Assembly (NCBI RefSeq): GCF_051020955.1
Contig: NC_135016.1
Location: forward strand, 17,652,501 to 17,716,500
DNA from: Megalopta genalis
Taxonomy: Eukaryota; Arthropoda; Insecta; Hymenoptera; Halictidae
Length of the DNA stretch: 64,000 nt
Direction: 5' to 3'
The notes under the pieces are model-generated. The model saw only the letters and a list, made by a program, of their open reading frames with translations. It was not told the DNA's origin and searched no databases. Each line of letters begins with the position of its first letter. Position 1 is the stretch's first letter. This document shows positions 11,066 to 22,048 of this stretch, piece after piece. The position numbers were made by a program, and so were the translations under genes.

Positions 11066-11431
11066 CAAGGTGTCCCAAAATTATTGTTTTTGCGGGAACT
11101 GAGTGGTTCACGGGATCATTTGAAGTAATTTTTTCCTTAGCGAAAATGCGATCCGCGTCTTCGTTTACGAGTTATTAACGAAAAACAGTGACCAATCAGA
11201 GGCGAGATCAGCTGGCGCGTGGTGGGCGAGCCAACGAACGGAACTGAGCTTCGTGCGCTCGTTGGCTCGGCCGCCTCGCGCTAGCCGAGCTCGCTTCTCA
11301 TTGGTCAGTGTTTATTCGTTAATAACTCGTTAACGATGCCTCGGAGAACATTTTTGTAAAGGAAAAAGTTACTTCGAATGATCTGAGGAACCCCACATTT
11401 CCTGGAAATACCATAATTTTGGGACACTCTG
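11066..11431. mobile_element. Family A foldback element, copy A3
   Basis: It runs from CAAGGTGTCCCAAAATTATT to ATTTTGGGACACTCTG. The left arm has GCGTCTTCGTTTACGAGTTA and the right arm TTAACGATGCCTCGGAGAAC, so the arms differ in type. The core holds GACCAATCAGAGGCGAG and CTTCTCATTGGTCAG. It lies in a stretch rich in TTCGAATA-type words (11.02-11.55 kb). Confidence 0.88.
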
Positions 11432-12436
11432 TATATCTGATACATACGAACTCATTCGAATAAGATTTTATTTAAATACGAATTCGTTCGAATAGGATTT
11501 TATTCGATTAAACAGATAGAATAATTCTTGATTCGTATAAATTCTTTTAATCGAATTTCTAACGAATAATGCAGGTAAATGATCGTAATTCGAGTAAAAA
11601 ATATTCGACTAAAAAGAATTCATTCTGACAACTATTTTAGAGAAATATTTATCCGATGCAACTCTCGAACGAGCCGTGCTGCAGGTTTCAGACAAAAAGG
11701 GAACAATATCAGGAGAGACTTCAAACGCACAGAGAGAGGATCAGAAACTCATTTCATTAAGCTCCTACCCTTGAATGAAAGCACATCGAGCATACCTCCT
11801 GCAATTCAATTAAATATACGCACGTTTTAACGAGCCCGGAGGACCCCGTTAAAGCCGTTCAGAGTTTGTCGATGTCCACGGCAACATCGTGCCGGTCGGA
11901 GAGGCTAATAAATTTGGCAAAGTATAGAATCAGCTAACGAAGCGACTGATATGCAAGATAAGTCCGACGAGCCCGGCGGGAGGCGAGAGAATAGGCGAAT
12001 ATGGTGGTTGATGCAGGCAACATGCCTTACGGCTGTTATTCCCGGATGCACGCGATAAAAGACTCGCGCGTCGCATTATTCCTCGTGTGTTCGCGGGTTG
12101 CGCGACTTCGCGTACGCGCGTCGCATCCTCGGCGAGGTCGTGAGCCGGCTGGATATTCCCGCTTCGAGTCATTAGACCTCGCGCGCGATTGCTGGCAATT
12201 CGTGTTGTTGCCGCGTAATTCCTTCTGATCTTCCCTGGCCTCGTTATTTGTCTCCTGTCTGCGGAGCCGCGCCGGCCATTCAGAATGCGAAAGATACACA
12301 CTTCCGCGCCGCGGTACAACGTGTTTTCCGAGGAATCTACCTCGTGGAACGGCCATCCGTTTCTCCTCGCAGACGCTGCGCGCCATTTGTTGCGCCGGTC
12401 GAAAAGCTACTGTCATTTTTCCAGCACCGTTACACG
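11432..12436. other. Unassigned stretch
   Basis: The first 130 bases repeat ATTCGAATAGGATTTTATTC-type words also seen just left of A3. The rest holds overlapping arginine-rich frames on both strands that look fortuitous. Confidence 0.55.
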
Positions 12437-12512
12437 TTACAGTAAATTCTCCCCCAATTTTCCCTCGGCTTGTAAAACGAGCATGGACAATTTTGGGAAC
12501 AGGAGATCATCG
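12437..12512. mobile_element. Family B left-arm fragment
   Basis: TTACAGTAAATTCTCCCCCA through TGGACAATTTTGGGAACAGG matches the variant left arm (the TTTTCCCTCGGCTTGTAAA subtype). The right arm is missing. Confidence 0.6.
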
Positions 12513-12563
12513 ATATACTTGAAACGTTATGCATGCGCTATAATGTGTGTATATTGTTACATA

Positions 12564-12928
12564 CAGGCTGTCCGAAAAATGTCTCGCAATCCGAAAGTGG
12601 CGGGTTCCTCGGGTTATTTGAAGCAACTTTTTCCTTTACAAGAATTTTGTTCGAGGCACCGATGACGAGTTATTAACCAAAAACAGTGACCAATGAAAGG
12701 CGAGCTCGGCTGACGCGAGGCGACCGAGCCAATGAGCGGAACTAGGCTTCGCGCGCTGGTTGGCTGGGCCGCCTCGCGTCAGCCGTACTTGATTCTTATT
12801 GGTCACTGTTTTTCGTTAATAACTCGTTAACGGTGCCTCGGAGAACATTTTTGTAAAGGAAGAAGTTGCTTCGAATGATCCGAGGATCCCGCCATTTCCG
12901 GATTACGAGACATTTTTCGGACACTCTG
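12564..12928. mobile_element. Family A foldback element, copy A4
   Basis: It starts CAGGCTGTCCGAAAAATGTC and ends ATTTTTCGGACACTCTG. It is very similar to A2 in arm type and core (GACCAATGAAAGGCGAGCTC and CTTATTGGTCACTG), with TA flanks. It is non-coding. The 126-codon frame crossing its left end is fortuitous. Confidence 0.88.
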
Positions 12929-12936
12929 TACATAGT

Positions 12937-13360
12937 GTAACCGTTAACAACACGATCCGGTTATGGTACAAATGCTGGCTAGAATGTTTAGGCGCGACAA
13001 AAGGTGTACGAACACTTTTGTGGGCCACTGTACGTCGATATAAGTTTTTCACGCGCCGAGATCCCGTATCAACGCGAGATATGTTAGTCATTTGTAAGTA
13101 AAATTTGCACGAGAATAAGCAAATATGCTCGATACTAAGCGCGCGTCGTGTTAACCGGTTAGCTGCGGCGCCTCATTTTCGGAGCGCGCGCCTATGGGTG
13201 TCGCGGGAATCGTGCGGCGACGAGTATACTCGTCCAACACAGTCGTTAAGTGTTGAATCTGACACGGTTTGCCGCGGCGGAATTAAAGCATTACGTCGAT
13301 ATACATAGCGTAACTGTTGCCAACGCGATCCGGTTATGGTACAAGTGCCCCGGCTAATAG
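12937..13360. repeat. Direct repeat pair around 13 kb
   Basis: GTAACCGTTAACAACACGAT, CCGGTTATGGTACAAATGC (12938-12976) recurs as GTAACTGTTGCCAACGCGAT, CCGGTTATGGTACAAGTGC (13310-13348). A TTAACCGGTTAGCTGCGGCG end (13151) lies between them. Confidence 0.75.
12985..13045. mobile_element. Family D (Tc1-like) terminal fragment
   Basis: Read on the minus strand: TACAGTGGCCCACAAAAGTG, TTCGTACACC. This resembles a Tc1-type end (CAGTGG). The outside sequence up to about 13085 also matches the outside of the 15.0 kb copy. Confidence 0.6.
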
Positions 13361-15082
13361 ACTAAATTCATTAAACAAGATAGATGATTCGGGCGAGCAT
13401 GATATATGCCTCGGCATGCACAAATAACACAATATCCTGCGCATGTTTCTCAACGGAAACGTGCGAAACTGTTAAAACGAGGTTAATTTATACGCGAGGT
13501 TTTTTTGTTTTATTTTTGGAACGGTCGGTAGCGGCTGCGAGAGTGAAAGTGGTTCCGAGTGTAATAATGAGTCTTTTTTGTTCATCCTTTTTCTTCTGGT
13601 TCGAGCCTCGGTGAGAGACGCCATGCGACCGTTACGCTCTCGCAAAGTGCAACTTCGTACAGCTGTGATCCTGAATGTTGTACGATAAGGAACCAGAGAA
13701 CTTCTTTGTTTAATACTTTCTGATATTGTTTAATTGTAAGTAGAACACATGCAATACGCAAAATAAAAAGATATATTTCCGAGATGATCGTTGCACAAAA
13801 TTCTGTAAATTTGGAGACAATTTTCGCTTGTCACAAATATTCGCAGATCGTTTATCGAATAAAACAGCAAAGCGACGCTAATTCGCGAATTTTCCCAAGT
13901 TCCAATGTTCCAATTTATTAAACGCCGCTTTTATCGAATCGAGTAAATTTCCCCGAATCCTTCTTCAGCCTGTAAACAAAAGGAGATACGATTATTTTCG
14001 TGCAAATTTTGCATATTTGTCGCGCCTAAACATTCGCGGCGCAGCGATGATTTTCAGCACGGCGAGAAGTCGCGGCAGAACTTATCGCGTTAGGAAGAAT
14101 TCCGGGAAGAATCGATCGCAGACGAGTCCTCCTCGACTATCTCCAGAGTTCGATCGCGCGCGGCCAGCCGCAGCACAGCGAGCCGCATCGCTGCGCGCGC
14201 GGCGCATTGTGAAAACGAAACACAACTCCAATTAATATTCGTTTGCGCAAAGGGTTGTTCGCGGTCCACCGAGTATACGCGCGCATTAGCGGCGACGGTA
14301 GGCGCGGTACGGTGCATTCCGCGTTGTATCTGCAACGTGTCGGCGCATCCCGGCTGCGTCGGGCCGCGGCGGGCCGCTGCGGCGGCGGTATCGTTTCTTA
14401 GCCACCGGATCGAGGGAACGGGCTCCTAACAGCAAATTGTGACCGGTTGCTCGACGAGAGAGAGCCTGCCCGTTATCGTTCCGGTTCTATCTAATCACTC
14501 GGCAGAGATGCATTGTTGCGCGTGCATTCACTGCGGCGCGGTGCAGCATCTCGTCCTGTTCCCGGCGCGAGTCGGCGGCGCGAGCCAGCCTCGATCCGCT
14601 CTTGTCCCCGTAGTTTCGTGCCGGGCACGACACAACGCGACGCGGCTAATTGGTCCCCGGGCCTCGGGGATAAATTGCGGGACGATCGGTCATCGCAGCC
14701 TGTTTTTGTAAGCGGATTAGCGTGCGCGCACACGCTACGCGCGCGGATATTAATACCGGCGACGTGTAATTCGCCGAAGAAAGCCTTCGCATTTTCGAAC
14801 AAACCTCGGCACTGTATGCCGTAATGAACGAGCTGCTACCCCGACGGAATTGTTCGCTCGCTCGTTCGCGTCGATTGATTTTATTCAAAGAGATTATTCC
14901 CGCGCGGCCGGAGATGCGTTGATTTTATTAAAAGCCGCGCGTTGCCGCGAGCTGCTTACAACGGCAATTTCGACGCGATTCGCGATTTCGCGGTGCCACA
15001 CGTTCGATCGAAATGAAATTACAATAAACGCCGACTATCTCGCGTTGATGCGGGATCTCGGCGTGCGAAAAAGTTGTATCGA
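13361..15082. other. Unassigned GC-rich stretch with scattered duplicate fragments
   Basis: TTTGTCGCGCCTAAACATTC (about 14016-14035) is the complement of 12979-12998. The last 60 bases (15025-15082) match the minus strand of 13036-13085. Otherwise CpG-rich with no exon. Confidence 0.55.
13940..13996. mobile_element. Family B degraded fragment
   Basis: GAGTAAATTTCCCCGAATCC, then CAGCCTGTAAACAAAAGGAG and ATACGATTATT, fits a worn left arm of the second family B subtype with an internal gap. Confidence 0.5.
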
Positions 15083-15416
15083 TGTACCAGTGACCCGCAA
15101 AAGTGTTCGTACATCGTTTTAAAACGCGATAACTATTTTAAAACTGAATGAATTGAATTTTTTTTTTTTAGATGATAGAGGGACTAGTTTGCTAGACGAT
15201 GATGGAAATGCTTTTTTCTTTTAATTTTTCTATTGCTTGGAATGACAAAAACATGAAGATCTCTCGATTTTTAACTTTTTTATCCGAGCCTGTGACGAAA
15301 ATTTAAAAAATGTCTCTCCTAGATCGCGGTAACTCGTATGCTTGTTGGAAATTTTATCGAAATCGGTTCACGTTGTTACGAGTTACAACGAATTAAAGAT
15401 TGCGAAAATCACAGGT
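15083..15416. mobile_element. Family D element, partial
   Basis: CCCGCAAAAGTGTTCGTACA, AACGCGATAACTATTTTAAA, GAGGGACTAGTTTGCTAGAC, ATTTTTAACTTTTTTATCCG and AAATTTTATCGAAATCGGTT align in order with 53990-54310. The right half is replaced by the family C element at 15417. Confidence 0.75.
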
Positions 15417-15538
15417 TTAACCCTTTGCACTCGAGCGGCGACTCTGAGGCGAAGCTAAAAATTACTACTACTATATGCTGTGCACTACTATATATATATT
15501 ATTATACATATATATTATTATATTATATTATATTATTT

Positions 15539-15596
<58 letters not shown>

Positions 15597-15605
15597 AAGG
15601 GTTAA
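15417..15605. mobile_element. Family C element with a TA array inside
   Basis: TTAACCCTTTGCACTCGAGC at the left, TGCAAAGGGTTAA at the right. The interior is mainly AT with (TA)n at 15541-15593. Outside the TTAA on both sides the flanks are themselves inverted (GCGAAAATCACAGGT and ACCTGTGATTTTTGC), which is unexpected for a simple insertion. It lies in a family D copy. Confidence 0.8.
15541..15593. repeat. (TA)n microsatellite
   Basis: About 26 TA dinucleotides inside the family C element at 15417. A looser TATTTATTTA tract follows at 15620-15705. Confidence 0.95.
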
Positions 15606-15929
15606 ACCTGTGATTTTTGCGATCTTTATATATTTATTATATTTATAAATAAATATATTATATTTATATATATATATATTTATTTATTTATTTACTTATT
15701 TACTTATACTGTAAGTTATTACTTCTATTATTTGACAATGTATCAAAATGTTAATAACGTGGAAATTCTTTTGGAAATAGCGGAAATATATATATTATGA
15801 AATTAATATTATTACAAGTAAATAACTTATACTATTTTCATTTAAATTCTATTTCGCATATATTCGAAACCTAACGTTTCAACTTAAATACTGTAGGTTG
15901 AAACGAACGTCTTCATTCTCGCGTTAAAA

Positions 15930-15952
15930 TAGTCTCGAGTGCAAAGAGTTAA
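15930..15952. mobile_element. Family C right end, isolated
   Basis: TCTCGAGTGCAAAGAGTTAA is a second right terminus downstream of 15605. The element starting at 15417 may originally have ended here. Confidence 0.65.
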
Positions 15953-16869
15953 CACCGTTCTTGTCGCTGTAATATACTTCGAGCAATAAACCTATTCCAA
16001 GTGGGATGACATAATAAAGTTCGTAATCTTAACCACAAATCTTTACATACAATTGAGAAATCGTTATTTCGCTAACTTCCGTCGATTAAATAAACTCAAT
16101 TCTCGCGCGAACAGATAGAGAAACCGAACAGTAAACCGCTGCATCGACATCGATAATTTCGATCTCCGCGTTTGCTCGCCGGCCAATCTAATAATTCGAC
16201 TAAGCCGTTATGTCCACTAGTGTACGATAAATAGTTAAGCCTTCGAGCGAGTCTCGTCGAATTAGCGCTTCGAAGCCGGCAAACGCGCGTCGTCGCGACC
16301 GGCAGCGAGGAAGCAACTTTTACCATAAGCCGCGCTGCCAGCCGCGTTACCGTCACGCTCTCCATCGTTCGGCGTCACTCAATTAGGATGAAACTTTCAG
16401 CGTTCAATGCACAAATATTACCTCGTTAGAGCGCACAAAAAGACACGCGGCCGCGTATCTACAGTGAGCCACGAGCGAGAGAGCCCCGAGTGCCCAGCGA
16501 AGCGGATGCCCGGCACGGCCGCCCATTCACAGCCTCGTCGACATGGCCGCCGCTCTCCACCGGGCAAAATGAAAGACTTTCTCATTGATATTATCTCGCC
16601 AAAGAGATCTCCCGGCCCTTTTACGAGATTCTAGAGAAACACTCCCGACCTGTCGAGGGTGGATACACACGGTCCACGCCGGCTGTCCACGCCGAGGAAC
16701 CCGGTGAATCACGGACCATCTGGGTTAGTGGACCATTGTTCCGCGGTGAATATTAAGGTTACCGGGGAAAAAGAACGCGATGCGAGAAACGCGATGCTTA
16801 GACAGCCGGCGAGGCTGAATAAGCTGACGAGGAAACGGTTGCGAACAATGTTTATATCGTTTGAAAATA
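15953..16869. other. Unassigned stretch
   Basis: Unremarkable mixed sequence with no repeat end or convincing exon. Confidence 0.55.
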
Positions 16870-17116
16870 TTAATCCTTTGCACTCGAAGCCAAATCAACG
16901 CAAAATTTAATATCATTTTTGCGAGCCACTGTATTTCCATTTTATACAGCTTAATGCATTTTATACGTATGATATTGAATTTTGTGACCGATGCAACAGT
17001 TATCCTTTCAACAGTTCTTCGAATATTAACGAATTCGATTAATAAAATTATCTTGAGACGTGGTATGACAATTTTTAATGGCGCCTTGGAATCGCCATTC
17101 GTGTGGAAAGGGTTAA
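16870..17116. mobile_element. Family C element, complete
   Basis: TTAATCCTTTGCACTCGAAG at the left and GTGTGGAAAGGGTTAA at the right, 247 bp. The interior carries the shared family C core (GCGAGCCACTGTATTTCCAT, GCATTTTATACGTATGATAT, TTTTGTGACCGATGCAACAG). Confidence 0.8.
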
Positions 17117-17281
17117 TATTTTCGGAAATTAAAATATGATCTCAATGACGAGTGTGTAACGAGATTTTTAGGATTTCAAAAGGGGAAGATTCTTTTAAAC
17201 ATGTAACAAAATTAAAAAGAATTGTATGTTTGAGAAGATATTATTATCATAATAAGGATATTATTGATAAGGGTTATTAAT

Positions 17282-17400
17282 ATAACCCTTTGCACTCGAA
17301 GCCAAATCAACGCACAATTTAATATAATTTTTGCGAGCCACTGTATTTCCATTTTATACAACCTAATGCATTTTATTTTATTTATAGTAATGCCATTGTA
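17282..17400. mobile_element. Family C element, left part only
   Basis: ATAACCCTTTGCACTCGAAG then GCGAGCCACTGTATTTCCAT is almost identical to the 16870 copy for about 90 bp and then stops. The two lie in the same orientation 410 bp apart. Confidence 0.78.
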
Positions 17401-17401
17401 T

Positions 17402-17683
17402 TTGCATAATACCAGAAACTGTAAAAGAAAAAAATCAGGAACCAGTCGTTTCGACCGGTTCGATAGTTCTAGCGTTAACGTCAGTTAAAAAGTAAAGCTT
17501 GCCTAAACATCCTACGATTTACATTACAACTTATACTTCAATAAAGAAGTGTACCCAAAAATTTCTCCAAAAAATACTTGCATAATACCAGAAACTATAA
17601 AAGAAAAAAATCAGAAACCACAATCGTTTCGACCGGTTCGATAGTTCTCGCGTAAACCCCGGTTAAAAAGTAGAGCTTACCTA
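17402..17683. repeat. Direct repeat pair, about 105 bp, 176 bp apart
   Basis: TTGCATAATACCAGAAACTG to AAAAAGTAAAGCTTGCCTAA recurs as TTGCATAATACCAGAAACTA to AAAAAGTAGAGCTTACCTAA. Both contain GTTTCGACCGGTTCGATAGT. Confidence 0.87.
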
Positions 17684-19075
17684 ACGCGATCAAGGTAATC
17701 GAAGCGTCGAGAATAGGTTAAAGACGAAGCCGGTCGAGGATTCGAAGTAAAACTGCAGCCCACACAGCGGGTTCAAACTAATTAAGATCGTTGCGGCAGC
17801 AGCGAAAAGCGGAACTGCACACCTGCGCATAAGGAATCAGCACATAGCAGCGCAGGTCTGCACGAAAGTTCTCGCTTCCGGGGCGTTTTATATCGACGAG
17901 CCTCGAACAGAGCGAGAAGCAGAAGAAGCACAGAGAGCTTCGGACAGAGTTCGAAGTGAACGCGGAAACGTAAAAAGAAGACCGCCGTCAGCTAAGAATT
18001 TTTATAGCGCAACAATCCCCCCGATCCTTCCCCCCGGGAGTTGTGCAACGAACACAAGTCCGGCGCTGCGCGTCCGCGTTGCTCGAAGCTTTGTCGTCCC
18101 GTTACAGTTGCCTGGCTCGTTCGCGACGGACGGATGGAATAAAAGTGTTCGTTCGACCGAAAATTGAAAGCTGCCTCGACTGCGGAGCGCGGCGAGATTT
18201 TTCCCTGAAACGTATCGGGCGCCGCGAGACGGTTCGGGGGCCGCGAGAGCGTTTCCCTCGCGGTGATTAATGCCGCGTTGATTAATCGCCCGCCGCGTCG
18301 AAAGTTGAGCACACGGGCGCGCAACGCTTAATGGATCCGGCGCGGTTTTGAAGAAGCGAGACGTAAGGTTAAAGGTGAAAGGCTGCGCTGCCGCGAGCAG
18401 ATAGCGCCGGGAGGGCACCGCAACGGGAAGGGAAACCTTGACGAACTTGGCTGCGATCGGCGCGGCGTCGGCGCGCCTCTTTATCCGTAAACGAAAGTCT
18501 CGAGTGGCTGACTGACACCGAGATTACCGGCGCGGGCGAAGTTTGCAGTCTTAATATTCATACTGTCGCGTAAACGAGAAGAAGCCGCGGACCTAATATC
18601 GCTCGCGGGACGCCGCGGAAGTTGCGTAAGACCGAGCTTACGCGGCAGGTAATTTGATTAAAGTTGACGGAAGACCGGCCACTTACTCATCGTCGCCCTA
18701 ATGAATTGAGAAGAATGCCGGCCCGTGATAGGTCGCCCGAACTTTCTATCGAGTTTCCTTATAATTTAGACAACCTGCTGGCCGAGCTTTCGGAAGAATG
18801 TCCCGAGTCGCCGGAGGGGGGGAAGACGGACGATCCGATAATCGGTCTCCTGCGAGTCCCTTGAACCCTTCGCGGTCCTCTCTTCTATATCGGAGAAGTT
18901 GCCGCGACGTGTAACTCAATTATATTCCCATAACTCTGCCGACTTGTTTAGAGGAGTTTGGAAACACAGCGGCTCCCCTGTACCGTGTAATTGCGATATC
19001 ATCGAACAATGCAATGCTAATGAACTTTCGACCGAACGTCGTCCACGATTCGATTCGTTCGTAGAAAGAACCCTT
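17684..19075. other. Unassigned GC-rich stretch
   Basis: CpG-rich. An acidic 49-codon frame from the ATG at 18715 to 18864 (contains LDNLLAELSEECPESPEGG) is the least repeat-like frame in the window but lacks any supporting context. Confidence 0.5.
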
Positions 19076-19340
19076 TAACCCTTTCGCTATGGCAGTGTAT
19101 ATGTTCTGTATATATGTTGTTCCAAGTCTTAAATAATATAATAAGCCGAATAAAACAATCGTTGCTCTAATGTGACAAGTATATTTACAGTTTTAATTTA
19201 AAAAGACTTACAAAATTATAGGTGAGACATAGGTATTTGTATAATTGCAAAGCCTAACGATTAAATGTTTGATATAATTAACAACGAGACGAAAATTATT
19301 GAAATATAATAATATGTAAAAACTAATGATATAATTCTGT
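19076..19340. mobile_element. TTAA-type left end and AT-rich interior
   Basis: TTAACCCTTTCGCTATGGCA is a variant terminus of the same class as those at 55694 and 58011. It is followed by GTGTATATGTTCTGTATATA and AT-rich sequence. I cannot place a right end. Confidence 0.5.
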
Positions 19341-21318
19341 GCGATATATTTGAAAGCAAGGATCTATACAAAGGCCAACGTCGCAATCTTTGCACCCGTA
19401 CCGCGAATCCGTTCTTTTATCATTTTTGCTACAAATTACGCATCTCCGTCTTCTATATACACTTTATTTCGATGCCAAAAATGTCCCAAAAATGTCTCTC
19501 GAGCGGATCCTGTAATTAGCCGAAGCGTGGCGCATTTATCCGCGTATTTCGCGTTCGTTCGAAGCGGTCGCGGGACAACGCGATCGCGCGAGAAGGTTCC
19601 AGCCGATTAAATTCGCTTGGGAGACGGGTTCGAGGATAATTTGCGGAGGACTGGGCGAGCGTATCAAAGCTATTTCCGCCGCGCGTCCCGGCGAAGACGA
19701 ACGACGGTGGATAGTGCACGGTGTTTGCACAATATTATCCAGCTATTAATCAGGATTTCGCGAGGGTCTGGGTGCTGAGACACCCTCTCTCTCCCTCTCT
19801 CCGTCTCATTGATCGAAGAGAGAGAGAGAGAGAGGGAGGGAGAGACAGGCCGGTTTTAATTCGCATTAACCGGCATCGCTTTCTCGCCAGGCCGGAAAAC
19901 ATCGTTCCAGCGACGATTTATCGCAGAAAAACGCGGCGAGAGTCATCCCCCCGACGCGGCCAAGAAATAGTGAACGTTGTTACACGCCGGTCGCGAGACA
20001 GGAAATTCCAAGCGAGTCGGCAGAACGAGAAGCAACGATAGGAGAGCTCGGGGAACCGTTAGGTGCCCTTAGAGCGGTAGCAAATACCAATGGGACCAAG
20101 TGCAATGTCTACACGCGCGGATATCAATCAATTTAATGCCTGAACTTTGTTAGATTCTCTACGTTCGCGAAAGAGTCGGGCCTTGTACAGTAGTCTCCAC
20201 TTAGCCCGATAACCGGGCGACGTGTCTTCTATGAGCACCGATATCGACTCAATTAAACACGAGTAACGAGCCTCGCCGGTCATACTCTTATCTTTATTCC
20301 CTGGTAAATGCATCCGCGACGCCGCGGATATTGTGGCGAGGGATCAGGTGCGGGAACTCTTAGATAGCGGGCTTCTCCGATAGCCGTGTAATACCAGGTG
20401 CGTTTAGGCTCTCGTTTATTCGTATTTTCAAAGCCTGCTCTCTCTCTCTTTTTCTACGAATGCGCCGTCCTGTTTCTCTAATTAATTAGCTCCGCGTTCG
20501 AATTAATCGTCGCGAACCGAGCGGTCGGTTGACGGGCGAGACAACGATAAGATAAGCGTTCGATTTCTTACGATTTCTTACGAGATTTCTGCGTGTTAGG
20601 TTCCTTCGCGAGCAAGCTAGATGCACGCGACGTTAAGACCGAGCATTTTTTCTCCCCGATGCATCAAGTTGATAAATGCGGATTTGGCGACACGGATACC
20701 TGGGAGCGCGAGAGAAAGGGGCGCATCGGGAACGGGCGCGAACCGAACGGAAAATATTCAAGCTGTTCGAGGAAACTGCGAGCAGAACGGCTCGGCGAAT
20801 ACCAAGCAGAAAAATCATTCTGTACGAGACTCCATTACACGGCGGATGTGCGAGACAATATTCTCCGAACGGTGGAGCATCTCCTCCACCAAAGGCGCCT
20901 CGACTTTCCCTGTTGGCAGCGTTTCCCTTCTTCGCTTCATTTCCACTGCTTGACAAATTATAGCGAGGGCGATGGAGAACGAAGTCAACGTCCAGCGGTC
21001 GTCGCAGCCCTTGGCAAGATTTATGGCCGTGTTCCCGGAGCGACGACTTTCGCAGGAAACGTGTAATAAAGCAATTCTCGCGACTCGAGGACCTCGCGCG
21101 CTTTACCATTTTTCCCGCGATCTTTCGCGCCACGGTTTACCGGAACCGTGGAACCCGTTCGCCTACGATCTTCCATCGGAGAACTTTCAGCGGGACCTGG
21201 CTCGAAACTGCTTGCGAATGAGAGATTCTTGCAGGTTCGTTCGCAGCGACGTCCGAGGACCAAAAAATCGTCGCTGTCGCTTCGCCGAGAAACGATAAGA
21301 GAGTTCGACAATTACAAT
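19341..21318. other. Unassigned stretch
   Basis: Apart from the CT/GA hairpin at 19781 there is no recognisable feature. Overlapping 157- and 166-codon frames on opposite strands near 20.6-21.1 kb show no domain. Confidence 0.5.
19781..19845. repeat. CT tract and GA tract forming a hairpin
   Basis: CCTCTCTCTCCCTCTCTCCG is followed, after TCTCATTGATCGA, by AGAGAGAGAGAGAGAGGGAG. The two halves are complementary. Confidence 0.85.
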
Positions 21319-21542
21319 AGAGTAATGTCTCTCTAATCGACGCTCAGATTGTCCACAGTAGTGGACAATTTTGGAAGAGGAGATGCGATTATTCGAGAGC
21401 CTCGCGGCTCGTTTTTATAGCTATATAGCAATTTCATAGCTACCGATACTTAAGATCGATAAAAACGAGACGCAAGGCTCGAACAATCGTATCTCCTCTT
21501 CTCAAATTGTTCATTTTTGTCAGTTAGGGAGACATTACTGTA
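21319..21542. mobile_element. Family B hairpin MITE, copy B5
   Basis: This is full length, from AGAGTAATGTCTCTCTAATC to GGGAGACATTACTGTA. The arms pair through GGAGATGCGATTATTCGAG and CTCGAACAATCGTATCTCC. It contains the loop word ATAGCTATATAGCAATTTC also seen in B2, so B2 and B5 form a sub-branch. Confidence 0.9.
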
Positions 21543-21957
21543 CATCGTTCCGAAAATTTTACCAGGCCATTTTTTCTTCAGAAATGTCTCTCTGAGTTTT
21601 TGTGCAGGACGAAGAACTTTTCGTAAAAGTAGAAAAATATTGCGCAGAAACTGCGCACGTCGAAGATTTTTTAAACTTTGACATTAATTTATTGCTATTT
21701 AGAACCAAACAATTGCGCAGAAAATGTTCTAAACTTGAAAGAAATATCTAGTAACTCTATTTGGCGAAGTAAATACTGTGACACTTGTCCAAGTAAACCC
21801 AGAATGCGAATGGGAGATTGTTACCAAAGATATCGCACCATGGTGAATTACAAAACTGAAAATTTATCTTCTATTTACAATAGGAAAATGTATATTTATA
21901 AAATCGATAAAATCAAATGCGTTCGCAAGGACGTGTAATCTTTTCCGCTGAAAATAA
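21543..21957. other. Unassigned AT-rich stretch
   Basis: AAATATTGCGCAGAAACTGC and AACAATTGCGCAGAAAATGT share a GCGCAGAAA word. An 86-codon frame (21678-21938) has several cysteines but no known pattern. Confidence 0.5.
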
Positions 21958-22048
21958 GACTTCCTTTATCTCAGGCGCTCCGCTCCAAAAATGTGCCGGA
22001 GTTGCTAGTAGGCAGTACTCGAGAAACACGCGGAGCTCTAAGGGTTAA
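21958..22048. mobile_element. TTAA-type right module
   Basis: TTCCTTTATCTCAGGCGCTC through GGCAGTACTCGAGAAACACG to GAGCTCTAAGGGTTAA. A close copy ends at 31923. The complement of its end, TTAACCCTTAGAGCTC, is also the left end at 38325. Confidence 0.72.

Noticed and set aside
18715..18864. Acidic 49-codon frame
   Set aside because: Composition is protein-like, but there is no homology I recognise and no splice or promoter context; left uncalled.
20593..21133. Overlapping 157- and 166-codon frames
   Set aside because: They shadow each other and match no known family.
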